Source: Paenibacillus polymyxa (lineage in GTDB: Bacteria > Bacillota > Bacilli > Paenibacillales > Paenibacillaceae). Taken from it: 64,000 nucleotides of DNA. Position 1 is the stretch's first letter. Each line of letters starts with the position of its first letter. The stretch lies in assembly GCF_018614975.1 (NCBI RefSeq), contig NZ_JAGGNR010000014.1, positions 186,001 to 250,000 on the forward strand. The letters are read 5' to 3'. A program made the translations under genes and the position numbers. Below, piece by piece: positions 8,992-18,124 of the stretch. Under the pieces are notes generated by a model that made no database searches, was not told the origin of the DNA, and saw only the letters and a program-made list of their open reading frames with translations.

Positions 8992-9534
8992 TTACACGTA
9001 ACGATAAGAGATACGTTTCTTGAACTGTTGCTTGCCACTTTTCGCATTCAGCGGTACTACACATTGAATGGACAGGGTCACATAGTTACCAGCCGCATCT
9101 TGAGGATTGCCATTGTTACTAACGCCCAGGATTTCTTTCGGTCCCGGTGCAAATGGGGTTGCATAAGCGGTTCCTGTATGATCTTTGGTTGTCTTGCCTG
9201 TTGTTCCGATGGGTTTGGAAAAATCCTTACCAATACGTGAACTTTCTTCTTCCAGGTCTGTCTCCCCCAAGGAATCAACCTGAACGTGGAACCAGTTATT
9301 CTTCACCACTTCTACATCATGAGCCTCCGTGTCACCAGTACCACCAGTCATATCTCGCGTTGTAATCGTGCAATCTTCCATTTTAGATACGTCCGAAGCA
9401 CCATTCTTATTGTTCCATACATTGAAAATAAAAATATCACTTTTGCTATCCGCATCAATAACTTTGTAGTCAAAAGGGGCAATAATCTCATTACTATGTG
9501 TAGCATCCATCCATGAAATAATTGGTTGTGTCAT
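8992..9534 (-). CDS. Hypothetical phage-tail-like protein
   Basis: The ATG at 9534 follows AAAGGAGATGGAATATA. The product has 180 residues and starts MTQPIISWMDATHSNEI. It carries FIFNVWNNKNG, then a beta-rich C-terminal half ending LSIQCVVPLNAKSGKQQFKKRISYRYV, a type often annotated near phage tail fibres. There is no signal peptide or membrane segment. A structural role is inferred from context. Confidence 0.6.
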   Translation of the reverse strand: MTQPIISWMDATHSNEIIAPFDYKVIDADSKSDIFIFNVWNNKNGASDVSKMEDCTITTRDMTGGTGDTEAHDVEVVKNNWFHVQVDSLGETDLEEESSRIGKDFSKPIGTTGKTTKDHTGTAYATPFAPGPKEILGVSNNGNPQDAAGNYVTLSIQCVVPLNAKSGKQQFKKRISYRYV

Positions 9535-9554
9535 TATATTCCATCTCCTTTTAT

Positions 9555-10316
9555 TTATGTTCTGATCGTTAATTGAATCGTAAGATGTTGAATGTTTGAA
9601 CCTGCTTCGATGATGTTGATTCTGAAGATATCTCCAGCCTCCACTTTTTTGGTCTCAAATGTAGCCTCACCGTCATCTTGATGTTGAAATGCTTCAAATT
9701 TCAGTGAACTCCCCATCACATCCTGCCAGTGAATGAGATCCTTGGATCGTTCAATTCTTATTTCAGTCGCGGTATCTCCAGAAACTCCACAGTAGCCCTT
9801 TACATGTAAAATCTCGCCATCGAATGGAAAGGGGGCTAGAATCCCCAGTACTTCCGGGTACACCCGTGATTCTTTGCAGAAGACCATAACCCGATCCTGT
9901 ACTTCCAACGGAATCTCATTTAATTTCAGGTGTTCAGCTGTACTCATGAGCCCATCCATATCGGAATTAACCACCTGAAGGTTTTGACCAAATACATCAA
10001 TCTCTACCCATGTCTGTCCATCAAAACGATATCTTTTACCATCCTTATACGTCTGTACCGTCCAGCCTATTTCAGGAGAAGGGTACTGCATACTTAACTC
10101 CTCAAAATCAGCAACCGGACTCTGGTACACAAGTCGAGTCGTCTGATAAGCCTCTTTTGCTTTTCCGGCAGCCTGTAAGGCTTCGCCAGCAGCCTCCAGT
10201 GCCCGCTTGATAGCGAGTTCAGTTTCGCCAGGATCTCCTGGCTGTCCCGGACCGCTATGTTTCACCGCTTCTCTAATTAAAGACTCTACATGTGCTAAAG
10301 TTATCCCATTTGACAT
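9555..10316 (-). CDS. Collagen-like/coiled-coil tail fibre protein
   Basis: The ATG at 10316 follows TAGGTAGGTG. The order of parts is typical of a trimeric tail fibre. There is a short N-terminal helix, then a collagen-like GPGQPGDPG at ~22-30 and an alanine-rich coiled coil at ~32-58. A small domain with RYRFDGQTWVEID follows, then DGLMSTAEHLKLNEI, a signature common in phage fibre stalks. The C-terminal ~100 residues form a beta domain (IRIERSKDLIHWQDV). It is the first structural gene after the polymerase-like pair. Confidence 0.7.
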   Translation of the reverse strand: MSNGITLAHVESLIREAVKHSGPGQPGDPGETELAIKRALEAAGEALQAAGKAKEAYQTTRLVYQSPVADFEELSMQYPSPEIGWTVQTYKDGKRYRFDGQTWVEIDVFGQNLQVVNSDMDGLMSTAEHLKLNEIPLEVQDRVMVFCKESRVYPEVLGILAPFPFDGEILHVKGYCGVSGDTATEIRIERSKDLIHWQDVMGSSLKFEAFQHQDDGEATFETKKVEAGDIFRINIIEAGSNIQHLTIQLTIRT

Positions 10317-10462
10317 AATTCACCTACCTAAGCGTTATGTAGCATATTTTCTTTATAAGACTGTTTCCAAGTTGATACCTCCCCCATAACTAGGAAACCT
10401 GTCTCTGGCATATCATTAAAGAAATTCTTGAACAACCATGCAAAGCATTGCTGTGTCTAGCT

Positions 10463-11221
10463 TTAGAGAAGTTTTCTAATTGGACTAATGCCAGCTTTTT
10501 TGCACTCCTTGCAGTATTTCATTCGGTTCGATTTTGCCAGCATCCGTTTTCCGCATACGGTACAATTTTTAATATTTTCTCCTTTCCAACGAGAGTACTC
10601 CAACACAAAATCATCGAAGCGAACTAACTGGAAGGCAACCTCACCATGCTCCGCAGCGAACAAAACCTGTACGTTAGTCGAATCGACGCGTTGACTTTCT
10701 TTGAGATACCCTAACTGAATAAGTTTGTGCACCAATAACCCCTGATCTTTTTTGCTTACGGCCATTTGACTATCACCGTAAATTTCTTTCCATTCATTAT
10801 TAATCCAGTACGTATCATTTTCATTGATTCGATTATTAATCTTGCTGTAGACCAGTAAAACAAAGGCCAATTTCTCGAGTCGTTTACTTTTAAGTTGTTT
10901 GATCTTTTGAAGTTCTTCGAGTGTTACAGGTACATGATCAATTTCGGTTAGCGCACTCTTGTTGGCCTCCTCCCTCATCTTGATATACTTCTGAGACTGC
11001 TTAATGATACGATTGAGAAATGTATCCCACTGGACAGCATTGTAGTCTGGATAATATTTGGTCATAAACTGATTTAACAACGCATACGCATCTTCGGCGT
11101 TCTTCCCCTGTTCAAGCCCGTATTTAGCTAAACAAATCAACGTTTTGGTTGGCTTCTTATCCATTCTCCCATGTGCAATTGCTTGCTCGGCATGATGACG
11201 TTCATTCAGAATGATTTTCAA
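10463..11221 (-). CDS. Zinc-ribbon protein coupled to the polymerase-like gene
   Basis: Translation probably starts at a TTG at 11221, seven bases after AAGGAG. The start lies inside the polymerase-like gene, giving a 20-bp overlap. The 252-residue protein has a helical N-terminal half. A central part could be a winged helix (KKDQGLLVHKLIQLGYL). The C-terminal zinc-finger motif is CTVCGKRMLAKSNRMKYC followed by KEC, giving CxxC-x14-CxxC spacing. The close coupling suggests a dedicated partner, for example a promoter-recognition or nucleic-acid-binding factor. That is inference; I recognise no named family. Confidence 0.6.
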   Translation of the reverse strand: MKIILNERHHAEQAIAHGRMDKKPTKTLICLAKYGLEQGKNAEDAYALLNQFMTKYYPDYNAVQWDTFLNRIIKQSQKYIKMREEANKSALTEIDHVPVTLEELQKIKQLKSKRLEKLAFVLLVYSKINNRINENDTYWINNEWKEIYGDSQMAVSKKDQGLLVHKLIQLGYLKESQRVDSTNVQVLFAAEHGEVAFQLVRFDDFVLEYSRWKGENIKNCTVCGKRMLAKSNRMKYCKECKKAGISPIRKLL

Positions 11222-13937
11222 GACGCTGCTCCTTCACATGCATTTGGGTCATTTTAAAGGTTCTTCCCGCGTATTCAATATCGCCATCCTGATCTCTAAC
11301 CGGATAATGGATAATATTATTATTGCTGAGCAATAGATTGCGAATAATCTGATCCCCTGAGACATCCCATACAAATTGCTTTGATTTCTCTGCATTTCGA
11401 TAACACATGTCCACAATCATATTGCACAGATCTTCTTCGTTATTGCAGATCTCCAGTGCCTGCTCCTTAAAACGTGACACAAACAACTGCCAGCGGGCCG
11501 ATCTTTCTTCCTTTTTCACCTTGCTCTTGCGCAGATTGGTCATATAACTACGTAGCTCTTCGTTATGCATCTGATATAAACGTTGAATCTCTTTATAACG
11601 AGCTTGGGAGTATTTTTTGGTACTCATCAATATCGTATGATCAAACGGACTCTCGGACTGTTTTAGCTTTAACTTGTTGAACTCGTCTTCCACTTGATGG
11701 CATAACCGGTTCATCACAGAAGGAGCCGTGGATACAGGCATTCTCTGTTCATACTGTGCCAGGAACTGTTCCTGATCCGGAGATAGCTCCTTTTTCGAAT
11801 ACAATTCATCCACAGTCATGCCAAATAACTGCAGGCACTTCTGACTCGTTTTTTCTACATAGGTGGTATATTCTTTTTTCTGTTCCGGGTCATTGTATAT
11901 GAAAAAATAAGGCTTCTTGTGTGCTACCATTTTCAAGGCAGACTCGTCCGATACCGCAGCGCGAATATCATACCAGTGCTTCGGCATTTTTTTACATTCT
12001 ATACCTTTAGCCTGATCAATGGCATTTTGTTGATAATGCTGACCACATTGAATTCGGTACATCATTTCCTGATATTCTGCACTATGCTCCTCATAATTGG
12101 CTAATACATCAAACATCGACGTGATTTTGTTCGTTGTAAAACCGATCAGATCACCGAAGCTGTCTTTGTTGGCCTGGATCAGATCGTTTTCATCCGGAAT
12201 TTTTTGGGCAGAGGTTTTCTGTACACATACAATCGCATCAAGCTCCTGAATTGCCCCTAGAATCGTTTGGTTATCTGTAGTTAAGACCTGATCACTATCC
12301 ATATCTGCACCATTTAAGGAATGCGTCGTCGTATCCCATGAATTCAAGATCGTGACCGTGTTCATATAACGATACCAATGCTGCATCTCATCTGTATTTT
12401 GAAAACGAAGCACCTTGATATTGTTATGACAAGTCATCGGAGCTCTGAAGCAAGCTACGCGGTCCACATGGCGTTCATTCCAATATCTGGAGTAGAATTC
12501 ACCTGAACTTAGCAATCCTGTTAAAGGCAAGCTAAATATGCTCTGACACAATGTATAGGGATCGCCAGATATAATGCTGAAATTGCCTTTGACTCTCAGA
12601 ACTCCGATCTTGGCTTCATTCATTCGCTTACGTATTAAAGTATGAATTTTGCTCCGCACAAAAGGATCATCTATAAGTCGCGGGTCTACCATCAGCCCTT
12701 TAATATAATCATCTGGACTATTTCTATAATCGTTCTCATGGATGTGAATTCCTTTGAGAAATAACAGTGCCTTGCGATAGTCTTCACCTAGCACATCTTT
12801 AATCGAGTCTACCGTAGGACGAATAAGTTCACCAATCTCGTTATCATCCAATTGGAGCGACTGAATAAACTGGTAGTTTAAATGTCGCTCATCCTCCAGT
12901 TCTTCGGGTGTAACCTTCGTTACGCTGAACGTGTAGCCATAATAACCACAACATAACAGATATTCGTCGATACTGTTGTATGAGCTCCATAGTTTAAGCA
13001 TGGACGTTGTGATGATCAGGTCTACCTCTCGAATATCCACAGGATTACCCCAGGCATCGTCCACCATATACTTGCCTGCAACTCGATAAGCAAATTCGTG
13101 ATAATCAAATGTAAATACCATACCTTTACAGAAGCTATTACGAATACAAAATCCACTCGGGATATATGCATGTCCCAGCTCGGTTGCCCATCGTTCACTA
13201 AGTGCAGGAGAGATAAGACCAAATCCGTCACTCATATTCATCTGAACAGGCTCATTTTTCCTATTCTCAATGCGAGGGTATTCTGTCTCGGAATCATCAA
13301 TCTGAATAATATCTGCTCCAAATTCGGTTATGCAATCCTGAACAACCAATACACGTTCGGGATGTGACACAGGCGTGCTTGTACTGCATGCCAGGGCCTT
13401 ATATGCCTCCAGTTTGGCAGGAACCAGCTCTTTATTGGCATCTCTGCCGTTATTCAATCTTTTCTCCAACAGCGAATGAATATCCTCACTCACATAGATG
13501 ACCGTTGAACTTTTGGCTCCACCTGTCGTAGCCAATAACCGCTTATATTTTTTGCCGTTAATAGAGAAGGCTTTCGATGAATTCAGCCGGTCATAGTCTT
13601 TATTATTTTCAATGACCACCAGCAAGTAATCATCGGCAAATTTCAGATTTTTCAGTTCTTCATGCAATTTCTTCATTGTTCTTTTATGTTCAGCATTGGT
13701 TTTCAAGGCTTTTAATCGCTCTATTTCCAGCTTGATTCTAGCCAGATCTTGTTCCCTCTCCTTGTAGCCTCGAATACGATCTATAAAACGAAACACCTGA
13801 TGGTTTCCAATAGATGCCACTTCTCCATTTACTGTCGCTTCTTGATAAGTAAGATGCAGATCATAATCCGCTTTTCTAATTCTGGAAGATGTAATTTTAT
13901 AAACGTATCTCAATCGATCCTGATATGCATTGCCCAT
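11202..13937 (-). CDS. Single-chain two-barrel RNA polymerase-like protein (QDE-1/RDR/YonO superfamily)
   Basis: The ATG at 13937 is chosen because AGGGGGA lies seven bases upstream, giving 911 residues, close to SPbeta YonO. Residues 55-100 are a charged coiled coil. At 237-280 the run SDGFGLISPALSERW, then IRNSFCKGMVFTF, matches the DGxGxIS...QIR...KG block of cellular RNA-dependent RNA polymerases. TTSMLKLW at ~310 fits the following block. At 451-460 GNFSIISGDP and at 498-504 RAPMTCH match the barrel region. At 542-550 NGADMDSDQ corresponds to the NADFDGDQ metal-binding loop, with Ser replacing Gly. I infer a phage-encoded RNA polymerase that transcribes the downstream structural genes. 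Activity is unproven. Confidence 0.8.
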   Translation of the reverse strand: MGNAYQDRLRYVYKITSSRIRKADYDLHLTYQEATVNGEVASIGNHQVFRFIDRIRGYKEREQDLARIKLEIERLKALKTNAEHKRTMKKLHEELKNLKFADDYLLVVIENNKDYDRLNSSKAFSINGKKYKRLLATTGGAKSSTVIYVSEDIHSLLEKRLNNGRDANKELVPAKLEAYKALACSTSTPVSHPERVLVVQDCITEFGADIIQIDDSETEYPRIENRKNEPVQMNMSDGFGLISPALSERWATELGHAYIPSGFCIRNSFCKGMVFTFDYHEFAYRVAGKYMVDDAWGNPVDIREVDLIITTSMLKLWSSYNSIDEYLLCCGYYGYTFSVTKVTPEELEDERHLNYQFIQSLQLDDNEIGELIRPTVDSIKDVLGEDYRKALLFLKGIHIHENDYRNSPDDYIKGLMVDPRLIDDPFVRSKIHTLIRKRMNEAKIGVLRVKGNFSIISGDPYTLCQSIFSLPLTGLLSSGEFYSRYWNERHVDRVACFRAPMTCHNNIKVLRFQNTDEMQHWYRYMNTVTILNSWDTTTHSLNGADMDSDQVLTTDNQTILGAIQELDAIVCVQKTSAQKIPDENDLIQANKDSFGDLIGFTTNKITSMFDVLANYEEHSAEYQEMMYRIQCGQHYQQNAIDQAKGIECKKMPKHWYDIRAAVSDESALKMVAHKKPYFFIYNDPEQKKEYTTYVEKTSQKCLQLFGMTVDELYSKKELSPDQEQFLAQYEQRMPVSTAPSVMNRLCHQVEDEFNKLKLKQSESPFDHTILMSTKKYSQARYKEIQRLYQMHNEELRSYMTNLRKSKVKKEERSARWQLFVSRFKEQALEICNNEEDLCNMIVDMCYRNAEKSKQFVWDVSGDQIIRNLLLSNNNIIHYPVRDQDGDIEYAGRTFKMTQMHVKEQRLENHSE

Positions 13938-14206
13938 TTCCGATTCCCCCTGTTGCTTCCTGTCCTGATTAAATAAATTATAGATTAGACACGCACGACT
14001 GGCGCAGGCAAACAGGACGATCAAGGGATGAAAAAGGAAGAATATTTGTTCTATTCTGGGGAGAAATTAAGGGGCACTCCGGGACTATATTCATTTTGTT
14101 TCGGCATATTTCTGCGTCTCTGGCACTATGATATTTTCCTTTTTAATGATATAGTGAATTGAAGCGTTTTTTTGAGCTGACATACTTTTTAACGGGGCTG
14201 GGATGA

Positions 14207-14785
14207 ATGAAAGAAACCTTATCCAATCAAGAGGACATCGGCTTTTTATTTAATGTCGATATACTTATTAAGAGCCGCTCAAATGCATTGGCACTGCAGT
14301 CCCTGTTGGAGTTCATAAACAAAGAAGAACAAATTGCGGACTTTCGGATTCAATCCGGCATAGAGCTAGGCAAAATTATTGAAGCGACACTCCAGTCCAA
14401 GAAGGACTCCTTCGTCACACTTCACAACGAACGTAAAAAATCACAAGCTATCGCAGCACAGAAGGCGTCCACTGCAACACAGATACCTGCCTCACCTGCT
14501 CCAGCCAAAACACAGAATCAGCAAGAAAAACCGGTTAGCGAGAAAAAGCCTGCCACCCAAACATCCAATGTTTCCGAAGGAAATTCGTTTGACGCGTGGA
14601 TAGACACGCTCATTAAAGAGAATAAACTCACCCGTATTGTTGTCAATAACAAGAACGGTAAACATCAGAGCATTCCTTGCCGTATTCTGAATTTTGATCG
14701 AGATACCAGTATTGTGAGCATCTACCATGTCGATGAAAAACAGGTGTATACGTTCCGAACCAATGAAATCGATGAGTTCCTGTAA
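14207..14785 (+). CDS. Conserved hypothetical protein with helical N-terminus and beta C-terminal domain
   Basis: The ATG at 14207 follows a weak site, GGGGCTGGG. The 192-residue product has a helical N-terminal region (residues 1-90). A low-complexity Ala/Pro/Gln/Lys linker runs from ~95 to 125. The compact C-terminal domain of ~65 residues (RIVVNNKNGKHQSIPCRIL, TSIVSIYHVDEKQVYTFRTN) resembles a small SH3/Sm-like fold. It has no membrane segment or signal peptide. It is the first plus-strand gene beyond the phage-like block, and I do not recognise its function. Confidence 0.65.
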   Translation: MKETLSNQEDIGFLFNVDILIKSRSNALALQSLLEFINKEEQIADFRIQSGIELGKIIEATLQSKKDSFVTLHNERKKSQAIAAQKASTATQIPASPAPAKTQNQQEKPVSEKKPATQTSNVSEGNSFDAWIDTLIKENKLTRIVVNNKNGKHQSIPCRILNFDRDTSIVSIYHVDEKQVYTFRTNEIDEFL

Positions 14786-14810
14786 CTAACTTCATCGGAT
14801 TAAAACAAAA

Positions 14811-14859
14811 AGCAACTTGGGTTAGAATGACGGGACATTCTAACCCAAGTTGCTTTTTT
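14811..14859. terminator. Bidirectional terminator
   Basis: AGCAACTTGGGTTAGAATG and its exact complement form a 19-bp stem with a six-base loop, flanked by A- and T-tracts. It serves the convergent genes ending at 14785 and 14910. Confidence 0.9.
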
Positions 14860-14909
14860 AGTTCTATGGTTCATGTAGGATTGAACCCTCCGAGATTTGT
14901 TTGGACCGA

Positions 14910-15296
14910 TCAGGAGCGATCCTTACCTCGTTGCCACACATCTATTGCCAATAACAACCATCCGGCAATGAAGGCTACCCCACCAATCGGTGTGATGGCA
15001 CCCAGAATCTTGATGCCAGAAATACTAAGCACATACAAGCTGCCCGAGAACACGATAATTCCGATAAACATCAGACGCGCTGCCCACTTCAGTTTTGTAG
15101 ATGCTCCAAGTTGACCAGCCGTCAAGCCAACAATGAGCAAGGCCAATGCATGAATCATGTGATATTGTACACCTGTCTCATATGTAGCTATGGCCGCTGG
15201 CCCAATCGTATCCTTGAGCATGTGAGCACCAAACGCACCAATCGCCACCGATAGCATGGTCATTACAGCTCCAAGCATCATCCATCTACGTTGCAT
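14910..15296 (-). CDS. DUF423 membrane protein (YwdK/YgdD family)
   Basis: The 128 residues have four predicted transmembrane helices. The family signature is near the N-terminus (AIGAFGAHMLKD) and is followed by YHMIHALALL and FSGSLYVLSISG. Size and motif order fit DUF423 proteins, which are small membrane proteins of unknown function. The ATG is preceded by GGGAGAGAACTTAC. The gene is monocistronic and ends at the bidirectional terminator. Confidence 0.85.
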   Translation of the reverse strand: MQRRWMMLGAVMTMLSVAIGAFGAHMLKDTIGPAAIATYETGVQYHMIHALALLIVGLTAGQLGASTKLKWAARLMFIGIIVFSGSLYVLSISGIKILGAITPIGGVAFIAGWLLLAIDVWQRGKDRS

Positions 15297-15628
15297 GTAA
15301 GTTCTCTCCCTTAATTCAACTACACTTCACTCCTATTATTGTAGCGAATCTATTCCTCCTTTACCAGTCGGGGTGGAGCTTCATAGATCATATGTCTGTT
15401 TATACTTACTAATCCTATCCCTCCCCTATATATCGTAGAAAACTGGCGTAAATCCTTGATTTTTATCGATAATTATGGAAAAGTAAACAGGTATGTAATC
15501 GTTGTATTTTAAGTGCAAGTTCAAAAAGATTGGTTTTCAGTACCGAGAAGATGGGATGAAGCTAATCATTACTCATCGATTAGGTTAATAACACTCAGTA
15601 CGATGATTAAGGGAGGCAAGTCAACATT
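15297..15628. other. Intergenic region between divergent genes
   Basis: It holds the upstream regions of the DUF423 gene and of the 15629 gene. No convincing coding potential is seen. The word AGTGCAAGTTCAAAAAG at 15512-15528 recurs with one change at 29548-29564 and may be part of a dispersed Paenibacillus repeat. Confidence 0.5.
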
Positions 15629-16099
15629 ATGGATAATCGCGATTCCTATAATTCAGGTTATAACAACACGGATCAGAATTCTGGCCATGCAGATCCATAC
15701 AATCACAATGGGTATGAAGCATACCCGTCCGATCATGAGAGGCAACCAATGGCACCACTGAAACATTCCGGACCTGGAATCGCCAGCTTTGTCATTGGAT
15801 TGGTTGCAATCTTGGGTTATATTCTGATATTCTTTATTGCCACCATAGCTGTAAACGAGTCCATCGGAGTTCTCACTCCGTTGCAGACAGAAGAGATAGC
15901 CTTGCATCCAGCCGTGGTTCTAGCTTCATTAGCCATTCTGGTCTGCCTGATTCTCAATCTGGCCGGAGGCATCGTAGGAATTATTGGTCTTGTCCTCAAG
16001 AATCGAAAGAAAGTCTTTGCCATGATCGGAACCATATTAAATGGGATCATGATTCTGTTATTCGTTGCACTTATTTTGGTAGGCATGACGCTGATGTAA
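15629..16099 (+). CDS. DUF4190-like small membrane protein
   Basis: The ATG at 15629 follows GGGAGG at a long 12-base spacing. The first ~45 residues are hydrophilic and rich in Asn, Tyr, Asp and His. Three hydrophobic segments follow (IASFVIGLVAILGYI; VVLASLAILVCLILNLAGG; AMIGTILNGIMILLFVALIL). The glycine-containing repeats around the helices fit the DUF4190/DUF4352-linked family. The role is unknown, perhaps in the envelope. Confidence 0.65.
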   Translation: MDNRDSYNSGYNNTDQNSGHADPYNHNGYEAYPSDHERQPMAPLKHSGPGIASFVIGLVAILGYILIFFIATIAVNESIGVLTPLQTEEIALHPAVVLASLAILVCLILNLAGGIVGIIGLVLKNRKKVFAMIGTILNGIMILLFVALILVGMTLM

Positions 16100-16119
16100 C
16101 GCTTTGCATCAGCGTCATG
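16084..16119 (+). terminator. Hairpin spanning the stop codon
   Basis: CATGACGCTGATG (16084-16096) pairs perfectly with CATCAGCGTCATG (16107-16119). The U-tract is poor (TTTCCTT), so it may act as an RNA-stability element or a weak terminator. Confidence 0.6.
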
Positions 16120-16204
16120 TTTCCTTATAATTAAAATGAATGGGTTTACACATAAGTATAATCTATATTTTTTGCCAAAATCATTGTTTTCAAAGGAGAT
16201 TGAC

Positions 16205-17053
16205 ATGTCACGAATCAAAATTTTTGCGGACAGCACAAGTGATCTGGCTCCAGAATGGATCCAGCAGCACGATATCGGTATCATCCCCTTATATGTCGTG
16301 TTCGGTGAAGAATCACTGAAAGACGGTGCTGAGATTAAGCCTGAACAGCTATATGAACGTGTCAGCCAAGATGGGCGTCTTCCCAAAACAGCTGCACCTT
16401 CCCCCGCTGACTTTATAACGGCATTTCAACCTTACATAGATCAAGGGGATGAGATTTTATATATCAGCTTATCTTCTGAACTTTCCTCTACCTATCAAAA
16501 TGCACGACTAGCCAGTTCCGAGTTCCCGGAAGGTCGAATTTCGGTCATTGACTCACAGAATCTTTCATCAGGAATTGCGCTGATGGTGATGAAAGCTGTA
16601 CATGCTGCTGATAAAGGGCAAAACCTGACTCAAATTACACACCTGATTGAGGCGATGAAATCAAATGTACGCACGGAGTTTGTCATCGATACACTGGAGT
16701 ATCTGTATAAAGGCGGACGCTGTTCGGGCATGCAGAACCTGATTGGAAGCCTGCTCAAGATCCGTCCTGTCATCCGGGTAACAGATGGCAAGATGGCACC
16801 TGCCTATAAAGTGCGCGGAAAACGTGAGAAAGCTCTGGAACAAATGCTGAATAATACGCTCAGCCAGAAAGATCAGATCGATCCAGACCTGCTGATTGTT
16901 GTGCACACTATGGCTGAAGAAGATGCGCTTGACTTGCAGAAGTCTTTGCAGGAACAAACGGGTGCCCGTGTGGAACTAACCACTGCTGGTTGTGTTATAT
17001 GTAGTCATTGCGGTCCCAAAACCATCGGAATCATTTATAACACTGTTTTATAG
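16205..17053 (+). CDS. DegV family fatty-acid-binding protein
   Basis: The ATG at 16205 follows AAAGGAGATTGAC; a longer frame to 16136 lacks a ribosome site. The product has 282 residues, the usual length. It starts MSRIKIFADSTSDL, the DegV signature. Other family features are PSPADF, ISLSSELSSTYQNA, DSQNLSSGIAL, TLEYLYKGGRCS and HCGPKTIG. DegV/FakB proteins bind a fatty acid and in some Firmicutes present it to the FakA kinase; no fakA is nearby. It is a single gene with its own terminator. Confidence 0.9.
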   Translation: MSRIKIFADSTSDLAPEWIQQHDIGIIPLYVVFGEESLKDGAEIKPEQLYERVSQDGRLPKTAAPSPADFITAFQPYIDQGDEILYISLSSELSSTYQNARLASSEFPEGRISVIDSQNLSSGIALMVMKAVHAADKGQNLTQITHLIEAMKSNVRTEFVIDTLEYLYKGGRCSGMQNLIGSLLKIRPVIRVTDGKMAPAYKVRGKREKALEQMLNNTLSQKDQIDPDLLIVVHTMAEEDALDLQKSLQEQTGARVELTTAGCVICSHCGPKTIGIIYNTVL

Positions 17054-17148
17054 TATTACACGTTACATCGTATCGTATTACCCAATCCTTTCTTCCAAAT
17101 CTGTATGTGGTACATCCAATACTTGGACAGGCATACCAATACAACTAA

Positions 17149-17195
17149 AAAGGGCATTCCGAGCTTAATCGCTCAGGATGCCCTTTAATATTTTT
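17149..17195. terminator. Bidirectional terminator
   Basis: AAAGGGCATTCCGAGC pairs with GCTCAGGATGCCCTTT (one mismatch). There are T-rich tails on both strands, and it lies between the convergent degV-like and pdaA-like genes. Confidence 0.85.
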
Positions 17196-17247
17196 GCTAA
17201 ACTTTTGAATGACCTGCATTTGGTCCATTGCTCATTATGATAATGGA

Positions 17248-18027
17248 TCAATAACTTTTAGTCCGCAGATCATCCAGACTTTTGAATGCGTATCCTTGCT
17301 TACGTGCCTCATCAATGATGGAACCCAGAGCTTCCGTGTTATCTTTGGATACCGAATGAAGCAAAATGACAGCGCCCGGATGGAGTTGTTTCAGCACCTG
17401 TTGATGAGCATATTGTGCACCACGCTGCACATTGGTATCCCAATCTTTATAAGCAACAGACCAGAACACGTTCACATACCCTTGGGCATGACTCTCTGCA
17501 AGCGTACGATTGTTAAAAATCCCGCGCGGTGGCCGTAAAAAGGTCGCTTGTTGACCCGTCAGCCGATTGACCTCCGACTTCACCTTCTCGAGTTCCTCTC
17601 TGAGCTTCTCATTGGAGATACGGGTCATATCCGGATGACTCCATGAATGATTACCGACAATATGACCTTCAGCCGCCATACGTTTGACCAACTCAGGCTG
17701 ATCTTTCAGATAATGACCTGTCACAAAGAATGCAGCTGGCACCTTCTTGGTACGCAAAACATCCAGTATGGCAGGTGTGAATCCATTCTCATACCCGTTA
17801 TCAAACGTGAGATACAATTCCTTCTGCTTTGTATCCCCCAGGAAAATGGCATCGTTATGTTGTAAGATCGATTTAAAGCCTTCCTGATCAATGGAGGGCA
17901 GTTGACCGTTTTGACTTTTTTTGAAGCCAAAGTGATACGCTCCGGTGACCGGTGATGCTTCAGTCTGTGCCGGTACCACACTGATGGATAACAGTCCCAA
18001 CAGTATATATAGAACCATTCGCTTCAT
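17248..18027 (-). CDS. pdaA: Polysaccharide deacetylase, PdaA-like (spore cortex muramic delta-lactam synthesis)
   Basis: A signal peptide lies at residues 1-24 (VLYILLGLLSISVVPAQTEA). The NodB-type carbohydrate esterase domain has TFDNGYEN (metal Asp region), HSWSHPD (metal His pair), RPPRGIFNN and LLHSVSKDN. The TFDNGYEN form is typical of PdaA rather than of chitin deacetylases. PdaA removes the acetyl group from muramic acid in spore cortex before lactam formation. Length and motif order match. The gene is monocistronic. Confidence 0.85.
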   Translation of the reverse strand: MKRMVLYILLGLLSISVVPAQTEASPVTGAYHFGFKKSQNGQLPSIDQEGFKSILQHNDAIFLGDTKQKELYLTFDNGYENGFTPAILDVLRTKKVPAAFFVTGHYLKDQPELVKRMAAEGHIVGNHSWSHPDMTRISNEKLREELEKVKSEVNRLTGQQATFLRPPRGIFNNRTLAESHAQGYVNVFWSVAYKDWDTNVQRGAQYAHQQVLKQLHPGAVILLHSVSKDNTEALGSIIDEARKQGYAFKSLDDLRTKSY

Positions 18028-18124
18028 ACTATCCGCTCCTGTTCCTGAAAAATTCGGTTAGTCGTTTGCACACACGAACACCTTCAGATAATATGCCACA
18101 GGAACGGCTAATGTATGTAAATCA

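Noticed and set aside
1-14206. Complete prophage with attachment sites
   Set aside because: No integrase, terminase, capsid or att-like direct repeat is seen in the window; only tail-like and polymerase-like genes can be supported.
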